Counted from the stretch's first letter, positions 50,403 to 58,875 are shown. The stretch: DNA of 58,875 nt from Leuconostoc inhae (GCF_019656015.1 NZ_BPKW01000007.1:1-58875); one strand, 5' to 3'. Numbers and translations are program-made. Notes: generated by a model not told the origin, from the sequence alone.

Positions 50403-51105
50403 AAATATTCAATTCATTAAAAAATTCTGTTGCATCCCCGATGATTTGATCAACATTAAACGATGTCTCTATATGTTCAAGATTAATCGACATGATTGTT
50501 GCTTTTGTATTAGCATAGTCTAACAGGCCTGCAAACGGATAAACCCGAAAACTTGTGCCAACAACAACAATTAAGTCTGCTGATTGAACCCACAACACTG
50601 ATTTATCAACATCAAATGGCATTTCTTCATAAAAAGTTATGTTAGGCCGTAAAACAGCACCGTCTATGCGTGTCATGGACTTTAGATAAGTCGTGATAGC
50701 CGTTTTTTTACCATCACTCGGTTCATAAATATCATACAAAGAGCCATGAAAACGTATTAAATTGTCTGATTTACTATGTGCTTTAACATGTAAATCATCC
50801 ACATTTTGTGTGATGATCTTAGCTTTGTTTTGTTGTGTCAATGCCGCCATTTTATCATGAATGACATTAGGTTTTGCCGTCGGAAAATACATATTATCAA
50901 TCATAAATTGGTATTGTTTTTCTGGTTCATTATGAAAAGCCGTTGCAGATAATAAATATTCTGGTCGCAAATTGACACCATTGTAAATACCGTTCTTAGA
51001 ACGATAATCCGGAATACCTGAGGCAGTAGATATACCTGCCCCCGTCATAAAAACAATCTGTTTTGCTGAATCAAAGCGTTCTTGAATTTTTGGTGTAACT
51101 AACAT
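50401..51105 (-). CDS. SIR2-family NAD-dependent deacylase without zinc cysteines
   Basis: 234 residues. NAD-binding TGAGIS (21-26) and SGIPDYRS, QNVDDLH (~100-106) and the catalytic His in RFHGSLYDIY (H120) are clear. The protein has no cysteine at all, so the four-Cys zinc ribbon of ordinary sirtuins is missing; DGAVLRPNITFYEE follows directly. It may be a class M-like or otherwise divergent sirtuin with altered activity. AAGGAAAA precedes the ATG. Last gene of the operon with the unknown 313-residue gene, mvaA and ppx. Confidence 0.88.
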   Translation of the reverse strand: MLVTPKIQERFDSAKQIVFMTGAGISTASGIPDYRSKNGIYNGVNLRPEYLLSATAFHNEPEKQYQFMIDNMYFPTAKPNVIHDKMAALTQQNKAKIITQNVDDLHVKAHSKSDNLIRFHGSLYDIYEPSDGKKTAITTYLKSMTRIDGAVLRPNITFYEEMPFDVDKSVLWVQSADLIVVVGTSFRVYPFAGLLDYANTKATIMSINLEHIETSFNVDQIIGDATEFFNELNI

Positions 51106-51119
51106 ATTTTCCTTCTAAT

Positions 51120-52061
51120 CTATTTTCTATTAATATATGGTAAGGCTAGTTGTTTAAACAACTCACCAACCTTCATTTTATAGAGTGCCTTAAAAAAATC
51201 TGCTGAATCCTGATTATCTGGTTTTGTAATCACAAAGCTATTTTGTGAATCTACTTGACTCAAACCAACATAAGCTGTTTTTTTAGTTTGAAAATCAGTC
51301 ATTTCGGAATGAAAAATTGTAAATACTTGACTAACTGGCAACTCTAATTGGCGCTGTGACAGTACACTTGTCAAGGTGACATATTCTTTTGCATTAACTG
51401 TTGGTTTTCCCCATTCCGTTAACGTGTTGTCAACATTCGCAAACAACTGTGTCGTTTGCCGACGAATATGACGAGATTGCTTGAGATCAGCCGTTAGAAT
51501 TGGCGACACAAGTTTCGTTGCTGCTGTGTAGGCCAAAGGATACTTTTCTGCTAACTCAGAAAAATCTGCCCCACTCGCATCAGCAAATACTAGCGCATCC
51601 AACAATGTCAATAAACGCCAAAGGCTTTCATCATCTAACTCGCCATTTTCAAGTGTCAATTCTGACTCTACGCCTGCTAAATAAGCTACTGCCGTGTCAG
51701 TGGTTAAAACGCCTTGTTTTTTAAGTTCACGATATGTAATTGTATGCGTCACAGTACGATGCATACGCGTTGCAATTTGAATTAATTGTTGATCAAGTGT
51801 GTCGTCTTCAAAAGTTAACGCAAAAAATATTTGTGGTACCACACCATTTAAAGTAAGTAACATTTTCAACAACTCATTACCAAACAAAAAATCAGACTGT
51901 GTCCCTTCTGCTAACTCTATTAATAATCTGTCCCCTAATATTTCTTGACTGACACGATCAACATGTAACTCGCCGGTTTGTTCACCAGATACACGTGTCA
52001 TAACTTTTCCTGGATATATGTCGTTCACTGCATTTAATAATGTTTCAATTTTAGGACTCAT
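51120..52061 (-). CDS. Conserved hypothetical protein encoded with mvaA
   Basis: 313 residues, soluble and acidic, no membrane segment. I do not recognise a catalytic motif. From memory, proteins of this type in lactobacilli are annotated 'IpaB/EvcA family', a name with no functional meaning here. LHVDRVSQEILGDRLLIELAEG and HTITYRELKKQGVLT are typical stretches. It overlaps mvaA by 4 nt (ATGA) and ends 14 nt before the sirtuin gene, so all are co-expressed. A role around mevalonate metabolism is only suggested by position. Confidence 0.72.
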   Translation of the reverse strand: MSPKIETLLNAVNDIYPGKVMTRVSGEQTGELHVDRVSQEILGDRLLIELAEGTQSDFLFGNELLKMLLTLNGVVPQIFFALTFEDDTLDQQLIQIATRMHRTVTHTITYRELKKQGVLTTDTAVAYLAGVESELTLENGELDDESLWRLLTLLDALVFADASGADFSELAEKYPLAYTAATKLVSPILTADLKQSRHIRRQTTQLFANVDNTLTEWGKPTVNAKEYVTLTSVLSQRQLELPVSQVFTIFHSEMTDFQTKKTAYVGLSQVDSQNSFVITKPDNQDSADFFKALYKMKVGELFKQLALPYINRK

Positions 52062-53272
52062 TTTCTCATCTCCATTAATATTTCAGTGGCCTTTTCTGTA
52101 TCGACTTGTGATAATGTGTTTAATTTTGCCACAAGTATTGGCACTTCTTGTGGCAATGCACCTACCTGTACAGCCAGTGCCCGATGTTGCATCCGCATAT
52201 GGCCTCGTTGTATACCGCCGGCTGCAATTGCTTTTAAAGCTGCAAGATTCTGTGCTAACCCAACTGCTAAAATAATACCACGTAGTTCATCAGCAGACTT
52301 CACATGCATCATATCAAGTGCATTTTTAGCCTGATTCATTGCTGATATCACACCACCAACTGTCCCTACCGATATTGGCATTGTCAATTCACCATGTAAT
52401 TGTTCATCACTAATCGTCCAATGTGTCAATGACCGATAATGGCCCTCTTGACTGGCATAAGCATGTCCACTGGCTTCTACAGCGCGCCAATCATTGCCAG
52501 TAGCCAACACAACGGCACCGATGCCATTAAATAATCCTTTATTTTCAGTTGTCGCACGATAGGCATCTTTTTTAGAAAACCGACTCAGTGCAACAATTTT
52601 TTCAGCTATTTCTCGACCACCTACTGTTTCAAAAGTGGCATTTCCGCTGACTGTCACTAATTGACCCATTGCATAATTTGTGAGAATCGCACCCAGAAAA
52701 TGTGTGTCAAATTCGGTGAACAAGGTTACTTCTGCCTCTAATATTGTATTCACAATATTTGCACCCATAGCATCTTTTGTGTCAATTTTGAAATCAACGC
52801 TTATATCATCATTAGCTACTGGGCGGACATTAATTGCTACTAAACCGCCACCACGTTTATAAATAGATGGTTTCGCATGTTTAGCTATTTTGAACAATGT
52901 TTCTTGATGTATGTTCACAAATTGATTAAGCGTGTCAAAATCAACATTATGAAACAATATTTGACCAATCATGACCGTGCGTTCTGGCATTTTGACTGCA
53001 ATACCGCCACCACTATTTAACATTTTAGCGCCATTATTTGCCGCTGCAATGACGCTTGGTTCTTCGATTGCCATAGGCACATTAACATGACGTCCATCAA
53101 TAACAATATCTTTTAACAAACCCATAGGCACACGAAAATCACTAATATAATTTTCAACAATTTGTGCATTACTGTCACTTTGATTAGCTTGTAATTCTGT
53201 TTTTGCCTGATCAGTTAAATTCAAAAACGCCAAACGTTCATCTGGCGTCAACTCATAGTATTTTTTAGCCAT
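52058..53272 (-). CDS. mvaA: Class II hydroxymethylglutaryl-CoA reductase
   Basis: 404 residues, reducing HMG-CoA to mevalonate for isoprenoid (undecaprenyl) synthesis. Visible are IEEPSVIAAANNGAKML, the catalytic-lysine region with NKGLFNGIGAVVLATGNDWRA, GGVISAMNQAKNALDMM and a C-terminal histidine region GGIQRGHMRMQHRAL, all of the class II (bacterial) enzyme. It overlaps ppx by 8 nt and the following gene by 4 nt and has no own SD, indicating translational coupling. Confidence 0.95.
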   Translation of the reverse strand: MAKKYYELTPDERLAFLNLTDQAKTELQANQSDSNAQIVENYISDFRVPMGLLKDIVIDGRHVNVPMAIEEPSVIAAANNGAKMLNSGGGIAVKMPERTVMIGQILFHNVDFDTLNQFVNIHQETLFKIAKHAKPSIYKRGGGLVAINVRPVANDDISVDFKIDTKDAMGANIVNTILEAEVTLFTEFDTHFLGAILTNYAMGQLVTVSGNATFETVGGREIAEKIVALSRFSKKDAYRATTENKGLFNGIGAVVLATGNDWRAVEASGHAYASQEGHYRSLTHWTISDEQLHGELTMPISVGTVGGVISAMNQAKNALDMMHVKSADELRGIILAVGLAQNLAALKAIAAGGIQRGHMRMQHRALAVQVGALPQEVPILVAKLNTLSQVDTEKATEILMEMRK

Positions 53273-54185
53273 TGTTTTTTATAGTTTCGGCAATTAAGCC
53301 TTCCCGTACGCCACTTTCTGAGAAAATTACTCTTGGTGCATTAATCGTATACATCAAATTTAATAATGGTAACAAACCACTAATGATAATGTCAGCTCTT
53401 GTTACTTCTAAACCAGCAATGTGTTCCCGTTGCAATCTTGTCATGTAGCGAATCGTCTCAAAAATAGCTGCCACGCGCTCAATCGTCATACTAAAACCAT
53501 GAAAATGATCTACCGACATTATACCCAAGGCTGTACGCCCCATGCGTGCTAATGACCGATTAGCACCACCTAACAAAATCACCGGTTTGTGCTGATTTTT
53601 AAATAACCAAGGTAACGTTTCATACTGTGCTAAAATACTATCACAAGCTAACTTAATATCAGATTGATTTATATCATTTGCTAAATTAAAGCGTTCCGAC
53701 AAGGAAACTGCACCAAAAGGTAAGCTCACATCAGCAATACTTTTACCATTTGCAACAGCAATTATTTCTACTGATGCACCACCAGTATCTAATATCACAG
53801 CATCATCAATGTTTAAGGTAGACATTACGCCAAGATAGTCATAATGCGCCTCTTCCTCACCAGATAAAACTTGAAATTCAATGCCAGTTTCAAATTTTAC
53901 CCGCGCCAAAAATTCGGCCTGATTAACAGCCATTCTGACCGCAGCCGTTGTAATTGCTCGAATTTCTGGTTTAAAACCGGCATATTTCGTTTGAAAATAC
54001 TTCAATGCGGCAATTGTGCGAGCAATAGGTACTTCCTTTAAAATGAGATCATCTCCCATATTTTGCGCAATACGCGTATCCTGTTTTTCACGGATTAATT
54101 CCGTGTATGTGCCGTCATCATGTAGTTCTTCAACGACCATACGAGCTGAATTACTACCAAGATCGACAATTGCTAAATAGCTCAT
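53265..54185 (-). CDS. Ppx/GppA-family phosphatase (exopolyphosphatase-like)
   Basis: 306 residues, actin-like ATPase fold. DLGSNSARMVVEE is the phosphate-1 motif, VILDTGGASVEI the phosphate-2 motif and LLGGANRSLARMG follows. The C-terminal HD-like domain of long Ppx is absent; short forms are typical of lactobacilli. It may hydrolyse polyphosphate or pppGpp. First gene of the four-gene operon; no strong SD was noted before the ATG. Confidence 0.88.
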   Translation of the reverse strand: MSYLAIVDLGSNSARMVVEELHDDGTYTELIREKQDTRIAQNMGDDLILKEVPIARTIAALKYFQTKYAGFKPEIRAITTAAVRMAVNQAEFLARVKFETGIEFQVLSGEEEAHYDYLGVMSTLNIDDAVILDTGGASVEIIAVANGKSIADVSLPFGAVSLSERFNLANDINQSDIKLACDSILAQYETLPWLFKNQHKPVILLGGANRSLARMGRTALGIMSVDHFHGFSMTIERVAAIFETIRYMTRLQREHIAGLEVTRADIIISGLLPLLNLMYTINAPRVIFSESGVREGLIAETIKNNG

Positions 54186-54342
54186 ATTGGCATCCTAGAT
54201 GTTAGTTATTACTTACTAGTATATCAAAAAAAGCACCAACACGGGTATTTAAACATATTACAATATGATAATGGCACTATCTTTGATCATAAGTTACCTC
54301 ATGACTGCTGTTGCGGTGGCTATTTCTTTGACATAAAATATC

Positions 54343-54384
54343 AAACGAGCGCACTCATTTAACTGAGCGCGCTCGTTTTTTTAA
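54343..54384. terminator. Terminator between the PAP2 and Ppx genes
   Basis: AAACGAGCGC/GCGCTCGTTT stem with inner CTC/GAG (54343-54375). The better T run is on the plus strand, but the only gene ending here is the minus-strand PAP2 gene. Confidence 0.7.
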
Positions 54385-54390
54385 CATTTA

Positions 54391-55395
54391 TCATTTAATG
54401 GCATGATTTTCTACAAAATGTGCACCAATCAAGCGACTAGCAGCAAATATTAACAAACCAATTAAAATACTTGATACTGTTACATCGCTCAACCAATGTG
54501 CCCCTATTCTCACACGACTCATAGCTGTCAAAATTCCCATGGCTAGGCCAAAAATAACCATTTTTCTTTGCATAGCTATATTATCACGTGGTACAAAGAA
54601 ATCCAAATATAAGAATAACCAACCTGACATCGTATGGCCTGAAGGAAATGAGTTATGCCCATTTATACCATTCATATGATACCAGGGTGTAAATTCACTC
54701 ATTGTTTGCCCTGAAACTGTTGTCATTTCATAGGGTCTAAACCGGCCCCACAAGTTTTTCATATCACCTATCGTTGTTTGAGCAATAAAGACAACTGCAA
54801 TACCGACCACAGCCACAATGATAAGATAATTCATATCTACGTTTGATTTTTTGTTTAACCAATTAGCAAATAGCCACGATAACATTATCCATAAAAGAAT
54901 TGCAAGTGACCAGCGCAATACTTCTGGATAATTTTGAACAGCCGCTGTATTGTTTGCTAGACCCATTGGCACACCATTATTTAAATTGTTCAACATCGAA
55001 AATGTATAACTCAGTGCATCTTGTAGCAATGACAATAGTTGATTCAATGCCAGTAATAGCATACCACCTGTCATAATATACTTAATCAAATGATCATTCA
55101 ATCGACGCCAAATATACCAGGCAATGACTTCTGCTGAGACAAACGTAACAACTTGCGCACCTTGATCAGCATAATTTTGAAAAATGTTACCAAAAATTGA
55201 ATTTTGATTCATAACCGCTTGTGTCACATTCCTATCAAAAAATGTCGCAATCAATAATGATAGTAGCCCTATTCCTAGGAAAATTAGGACAGCCTGTTTT
55301 TCCTGATCAGTTGTCCTAAAATCAATATTCTGAGTCTCGTTTCCAATCTTGTCTTGCGCTTGGCGAACATCGTTATTTGTTAATTGCATACTCAC
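54391..55395 (-). CDS. PAP2-superfamily membrane phosphatase
   Basis: 334 residues. Seven to eight membrane helices and the PAP2 signature: KNLWGRFRPYE (KxxxxxxRP), FPSGHTMSG (PSGH) and SRVRIGAHWLSDV (SRxxxxxHxxxD). Some relatives dephosphorylate undecaprenyl pyrophosphate (BcrC/PgpB type) or phosphatidylglycerophosphate. The first ~25 residues are soluble and the active site is far in the sequence, a longer protein than BcrC (~190). Start GTG 55395 or ATG 55389; AAGGG lies about 10 nt before the GTG. Confidence 0.88.
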   Translation of the reverse strand: MSMQLTNNDVRQAQDKIGNETQNIDFRTTDQEKQAVLIFLGIGLLSLLIATFFDRNVTQAVMNQNSIFGNIFQNYADQGAQVVTFVSAEVIAWYIWRRLNDHLIKYIMTGGMLLLALNQLLSLLQDALSYTFSMLNNLNNGVPMGLANNTAAVQNYPEVLRWSLAILLWIMLSWLFANWLNKKSNVDMNYLIIVAVVGIAVVFIAQTTIGDMKNLWGRFRPYEMTTVSGQTMSEFTPWYHMNGINGHNSFPSGHTMSGWLFLYLDFFVPRDNIAMQRKMVIFGLAMGILTAMSRVRIGAHWLSDVTVSSILIGLLIFAASRLIGAHFVENHAIK

Positions 55396-55473
55396 TACAC
55401 CATTTCCCTTCCAATAATACCATTCTATCGATAAAATATTTAGGTTGTGTCAATATTTTATCTAGACAACGTA

Positions 55474-55504
55474 AAAAAATCGATTACTAAGTAATCGATT
55501 TTTT
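55474..55504 (-). terminator. LCP gene terminator
   Basis: AAAAAATCGATTACT/AGTAATCGATTTTTT (55474-55504), perfect 15-bp stem with T-rich ends. Confidence 0.85.
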
Positions 55505-55520
55505 AATCTGCCAAAACTTA

Positions 55521-56702
55521 TTATTGTGGATCTAATGTTTCATTAATTGTATTCAAATTTGTTTCCGCTACGCCATACGATAACGATGGCACGGCACTAC
55601 CAAATTGTGTGCCCGTCTTTTTTTCAGGCAATGCTAATGATTGTCGCAACTTGTTGGTTACACGTTGCTTTTCTGATTCAGGTACCATTTGATAACTAAC
55701 ACCATCATACATATCACCATTGCCATGCAAATAATCAGAATTTTGATTTTTTGTAGCAGACATATATTTTTTTACAGCGTTGAGCATCTCATTATAACTC
55801 ATATCTGTTTCAACGTTTTTTGAAATAGATGCCATAAACTTCGAATTGAACAACGTTGAAGGGCTAGCCGACTTTTTTAACATCGCTTTTAATACTAATC
55901 GTTGACGTAACTGTCGCCCATAATCACCTTGTGGATCATCATATCGCATGCGTGAAAATGACAATGCTGCATTACCATTCATAGTTGTAAAGGATTTAAA
56001 ATTCTTACCATCCTTTGCATACTGAAATGCTTCTTGTCCTTTGACAAATTTATAAGTTTCCGGGGTCGTGTCCGCTTCTGGTGTATAAGTAAATGTCAAA
56101 GGTGATGCGACCTTTACGCCGCCCACTTGATCTATCATTTTTTCTAATCCACCCATATTAGCTAACACATAAAAATCAATTGGCACATTAAGATAATTTT
56201 GTAAAGTCATCATTGCTGCGCCTACACCAGCAATTGGAAAAGCAGCGTTTAATTTTTGAGGAAAAGTGTTTTCAGCACCAGAAATAGCCATCATAATATC
56301 ACGCGGTATTGACATCATGGTTGTTGTTTTGGTTTTCGGGTTAATAGTGACTAGCATCATGGAATCTGTTAGTCCAGTACGATCTCGTTGCAATGCACCA
56401 GTATCCGTTCCCAAAACCAGTACCGAAAACGGCTTACCATCCTTAATGACTTGTTTAACATCACGTGCTTTAGTGATATCTGCGCTACGTTGCATGCTAT
56501 CGACTGACTTGTGGATATTATTCAATGCTTTGGCAAATACAATGCCACCAACAACAGTCATTATAAGAATAATTAGCAATAGCCATCGCCAAATCTTCTT
56601 GCGTTTGTGTGGTGGCTTCGGTTTTTTAGGCCCTTGTGATGGTGTTTGATTACTATCATTTTGTTCACGTCGCGCAGTGCGACTCAGATTTTGGTTATCC
56701 AT
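55521..56702 (-). CDS. LytR-CpsA-Psr (LCP) family cell-wall polymer ligase
   Basis: 393 residues. A Pro/Lys-rich cytoplasmic tail (1-35), one membrane helix (~36-58) and the extracellular LCP domain from ~90. DSMMLVTINPKTKTTTMMSIPRD holds the conserved Asp and the SIPRD arginine; FSRMRYDDPQGDYGRQLRQR has the pyrophosphate-binding arginines. LCP enzymes move teichoic acid or polysaccharide from undecaprenyl pyrophosphate to peptidoglycan. GGGGGAAAC precedes the ATG. A short C-terminal tail follows the domain. Confidence 0.93.
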   Translation of the reverse strand: MDNQNLSRTARREQNDSNQTPSQGPKKPKPPHKRKKIWRWLLLIILIMTVVGGIVFAKALNNIHKSVDSMQRSADITKARDVKQVIKDGKPFSVLVLGTDTGALQRDRTGLTDSMMLVTINPKTKTTTMMSIPRDIMMAISGAENTFPQKLNAAFPIAGVGAAMMTLQNYLNVPIDFYVLANMGGLEKMIDQVGGVKVASPLTFTYTPEADTTPETYKFVKGQEAFQYAKDGKNFKSFTTMNGNAALSFSRMRYDDPQGDYGRQLRQRLVLKAMLKKSASPSTLFNSKFMASISKNVETDMSYNEMLNAVKKYMSATKNQNSDYLHGNGDMYDGVSYQMVPESEKQRVTNKLRQSLALPEKKTGTQFGSAVPSLSYGVAETNLNTINETLDPQ

Positions 56703-56789
56703 AGTTTCCCCCAGTTAATAATCAATATTATACCATTAAAAATTAAGTGATTCTCTATATATACCCAAAATCCATGACATCTCAATAAA

Positions 56790-58043
56790 TTATTGTCTAC
56801 CCGTTATTTTTTTCAAAAGTCGATACATTTTATACTTGATTGGTTGAACAGGCAATACAAAACTACCTACTAGTTGCCTTGCTTCGCCTTCAAAAGCAGT
56901 TTTAAAACCTAACACGCCATCTGAGCCATCAAATCTGCCAGATATACCGTAAAAATTGTAATTTTTGATACCATTGGCAACTGCTTTTTGAATCAGTGTA
57001 TCTTGAATTTGATAAGGTCCATAATAATCTTTGTATGCCTCGTAAGTGCCAGAATACAAATATGTCATCTCTTGAGGTTGTTGAATAAATAATGCACCAG
57101 CTACCACTACCACAGATTGACCTGCTGCTTGCATTTGTTGTGTTGCTTTTTCAACACGTTTAATGTGATGCTGTTTTTGATCATCAAATTCGTTATATTG
57201 GCGTTTAAATTTATCTTGCGTTGGATATTTATTGATTTTTATCTGTAATTTATCTAATTTTTGATTTGAGATAATAATTTTTTGATTTTCCTCAGTAATG
57301 TATGTTTCAAAATTTAATTCTGCAAAAATAAATGTTGCATCGTTAGCGTAAGTATCATAAACCATTTCATAAAAAGATAGGTCTTTATCGTGGTAATGTA
57401 ATCTATCAGCTGTTTTTTGCGTTAACGTTTTAAATTCTGGTAAATCTTCACGCGATAATTCTCTTAACTTAACGCCAAACTGTTGATTTTTTTTAAGATA
57501 GTATTGCACATTTTTACCATAAGACTTGCTAACCAACGTGCTGTCAGTCAAATGAGATAAGTCTTTAACATATTCCCAAGTCGGTGACCCATTTGTGGAC
57601 ATACCAAATGTAAATGGTTGATGCTCAAATCCACGTTGTGACATTAAATTTAAAAACATATCATTTGGTGTTTCAATTAAATTACCTTTACTATCAGTTT
57701 TTACATAAGTGATATTAGGTTCCCATTGTATATAGAGTATCCCAATTTTTCTTGCAAATTGACGTACTTCACGAACAAAAAAAGCCAATAACTGTGTATC
57801 ATTAAAATCTAATAACGGCCCACGATCAAATAAAAAAACTGACCCAAGTCGTGTTGATTCAGTCATCACCAAAGAAGCAGCGACTACCAAGTCATCATTT
57901 TTAACACCCAATAAACGTGGCTCATGTCCACGTTTAATGAGTAATTTATATTGTTCAATTGATTGTGTATACGTGCCTAAAGGGTGCTGATTTTCAAAAA
58001 CAGCATATTCATCTGGTGATAATTCAGTAAAATGTAGCGTCAT
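56790..58043 (-). CDS. FemX/MurM-type peptidoglycan bridge aminoacyltransferase
   Basis: 417 residues, two GNAT-like domains with a helical antiparallel arm (~255-310, EENQKIIISNQKLDKLQI...EKATQQMQ region) typical of FemABX. VFLFDRGPLLDF, YIQWEPN, the KSYGKNVQYYLKK segment, and YLYSGTYEAYKDYYGPYQIQDTLI fit the family. It would add the first amino acid (often Ser or Ala in Leuconostoc bridges) from aminoacyl-tRNA to the lysine of lipid II. AGAGG lies 11 nt before the ATG. It follows the CAP-domain gene's terminator. Confidence 0.9.
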   Translation of the reverse strand: MTLHFTELSPDEYAVFENQHPLGTYTQSIEQYKLLIKRGHEPRLLGVKNDDLVVAASLVMTESTRLGSVFLFDRGPLLDFNDTQLLAFFVREVRQFARKIGILYIQWEPNITYVKTDSKGNLIETPNDMFLNLMSQRGFEHQPFTFGMSTNGSPTWEYVKDLSHLTDSTLVSKSYGKNVQYYLKKNQQFGVKLRELSREDLPEFKTLTQKTADRLHYHDKDLSFYEMVYDTYANDATFIFAELNFETYITEENQKIIISNQKLDKLQIKINKYPTQDKFKRQYNEFDDQKQHHIKRVEKATQQMQAAGQSVVVVAGALFIQQPQEMTYLYSGTYEAYKDYYGPYQIQDTLIQKAVANGIKNYNFYGISGRFDGSDGVLGFKTAFEGEARQLVGSFVLPVQPIKYKMYRLLKKITGRQ

Positions 58044-58076
58044 AACATTATTATCCTCTATTACTATTATACAAAA

Positions 58077-58101
58077 TAAAAAACGCCTTGCGGGCGTTTT
58101 A
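58077..58101 (-). terminator. CAP-domain gene terminator
   Basis: AAAACGCC/GGCGTTTT (58080-58087, 58093-58100) followed by T-rich sequence on the minus strand. Confidence 0.85.
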
Positions 58102-58108
58102 TAAATTA

Positions 58109-58875
58109 TTAGTATTGTCCGACATTTGATTCAGCAACAATTGTGTTGCCAACGATACCAAAGCCTACAGAAGTTGCGCGAGCATTAGCAACCCACATAC
58201 GATGACCAGGTGTACCATTAGTTATCATGTTAGTTTCATTGTACCATGCATCAATAACAGACCCAGTACTCCAACCAATAGCAACTACTTCACCATTAGT
58301 ATTCATATGATTTGTTGGTAAGCCACCATTAGCAACACCGTTTTGGGCACGTGCTTGAGCACGTGCTGACAAGCTTGCGTCCAATGATACAGGTGACAAT
58401 CCTAATGTAGCACGCTTTGCGTTCAAAGAGTTGACCAATGTCTGTGCTACTGAATCTGCTACAGGCGCTGGTGCAACATTATTTGTTGATGCTGGTGTTA
58501 CTTTATTAGCTGGTGCTGGTGCAGGTGTTGCTTGATTTTGACCACCATTAGCTTGATAAGCAACATATTCTGCTGCGGTCATATAACCATCTTTGTTAGT
58601 ATCTGCAGCGCCAATGTATTGTACATTTTGTGTTGCAGCAGGTGTTGATGTAGCAGGTGCTGGTGTTGATGTAGCAGGTGCTGGTGTTGATGTAGCAGGT
58701 GCTGGTGTTGATGCAGCAGGTGCTGGTGTTGATGCAGCAGGTGCTGGTGTTGATGCAGCAGGTGCTGGTGTTGATGCAGCAGGTGCTGGTGTTGATGCAG
58801 CAGGTGCTGGTGTTGATGCAGCAGGTGCTGGTGTTGATGCAGCAGGTGCTGGTGTTGATGCAGCAGGTGCTGGTG
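58109..58875 (-). CDS. Secreted repeat-rich CAP-domain protein with EF-hand (N terminus outside window)
   Basis: About 255 codons are visible and the frame is still open at the window edge, so signal peptide and start are missing. Order from the edge: at least 11 copies of a seven-residue A-S-T-P-A-P-A repeat, an EF-hand loop DTNKDGYMTAAE with D, N, D and E at calcium positions 1, 3, 5 and 12, a Pro/Ala linker, and a C-terminal CAP (SCP/PR-1-like) domain with LVNSLNAKRATLGLSPV, NHMNTNGEVVAIGW and GHRMWVANARATSVGFG. Likely a cell-wall-associated protein; CAP function in these bacteria is not known. An ATG at 58582 is inside the EF-hand and is not the start. Confidence 0.85.
   Translation of the reverse strand, partial: PAPAASTPAPAASTPAPAASTPAPAASTPAPAASTPAPAASTPAPAASTPAPAASTPAPATSTPAPATSTPAPATSTPAATQNVQYIGAADTNKDGYMTAAEYVAYQANGGQNQATPAPAPANKVTPASTNNVAPAPVADSVAQTLVNSLNAKRATLGLSPVSLDASLSARAQARAQNGVANGGLPTNHMNTNGEVVAIGWSTGSVIDAWYNETNMITNGTPGHRMWVANARATSVGFGIVGNTIVAESNVGQY
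58643..58875 (-). repeat. Tandem 21-bp coding repeats
   Basis: At least 11 copies of a 21-bp unit (GTTGATGCAGCAGGTGCTG plus GT on the plus strand) continue to the window edge. The three nearest the CAP domain have GTAGCAG instead of GCAGCAG (Thr instead of Ala). Near identity suggests recent expansion or ongoing homogenisation. Confidence 0.95.

Noticed and set aside
56266-56649. Plus-strand open frame of 127 codons
   Set aside because: It lies wholly opposite the LCP gene with no ribosome site.
58643-58875. Regular 21-bp repeats that could be taken for a CRISPR array
   Set aside because: Units are directly adjacent without spacers and encode a seven-residue repeat in frame with the CAP-domain protein.

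Overview
This 58.9 kb window looks like the chromosome of a Leuconostoc-type lactic acid bacterium (Lactobacillales, Leuconostoc/Weissella group). The evidence is an AT-rich low-GC Gram-positive sequence with AAGGAGG-type ribosome binding sites, a class II HMG-CoA reductase (mevalonate pathway), FemX-type bridge synthesis, a complete comG pseudopilus operon beside a methyltransferase and ackA, two manganese importers, and a VanR/VanS-like pair next to a D,D-carboxypeptidase. The genus is inferred from gene content and was not tested by comparison. No insertion sequence, prophage or CRISPR array was seen. Most genes are on the minus strand.

Region by region. 1-8.3 kb: end of an Rgg-like regulator, ferredoxin/thioredoxin-NADP reductase, nucleoside hydrolase, proBA, an alpha/beta hydrolase and pepF. 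8.3-11.8 kb: a five-gene minus-strand operon running PadR, HAAS/DUF1700, DUF4097, VTT (TVP38/DedA-like) and DUF368, behind a sharp promoter/operator. 11.8-14.3 kb: thiamine salvage operon thiM-thiD-thiE under a TPP riboswitch. 14.3-17.4 kb: MoxR AAA+ ATPase, zincin-VWA protein and two small unknown proteins. 17.5-24.7 kb: NAD(P)-binding protein, class B PBP, YfhO membrane protein, greA, and a sugar transporter with paired cre sites. 24.9-32.2 kb: a MltG-like/GH73 wall protein, ackA, methyltransferase, comGA-GG. 32.3-42.3 kb: pgi, nagB, carboxypeptidase with two-component system, DUF1129, ychF, DUF951, parB, parA, rsmG. 42.3-44.3 kb: gene-poor, holding a candidate small RNA, a 69-residue protein, tRNA-Leu(CAA) and an ArsR regulator. 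44.3-50.1 kb: metal homeostasis (universal stress protein, MntH, CDF exporter, manganese ABC importer). 50.4-54.2 kb: sirtuin, conserved unknown, mvaA and Ppx/GppA as one overlapping operon. 54.4-58.9 kb: PAP2 phosphatase, LCP wall ligase, FemX-like transferase, and a partial repeat-rich CAP-domain protein.

A theme across the window is the cell envelope: undecaprenyl phosphate handling (DUF368, VTT, PAP2), peptidoglycan synthesis and trimming (class B PBP, DacA-type carboxypeptidase, GH73 hydrolase, FemX) and polymer attachment (LCP, YfhO). A second theme is manganese and zinc balance. Four genes (17503, 20371, 28643, 43929) show a -10 hexamer exactly 6 nt before ATG and no Shine-Dalgarno, which predicts leaderless mRNAs. 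The most promising undescribed candidates are the PadR/DUF4097/VTT/DUF368 operon, the MoxR-zincin-VWA cassette, the MltG-like/GH73 fusion with a lost MltG catalytic glutamate, and the small RNA at about 42572-42698.
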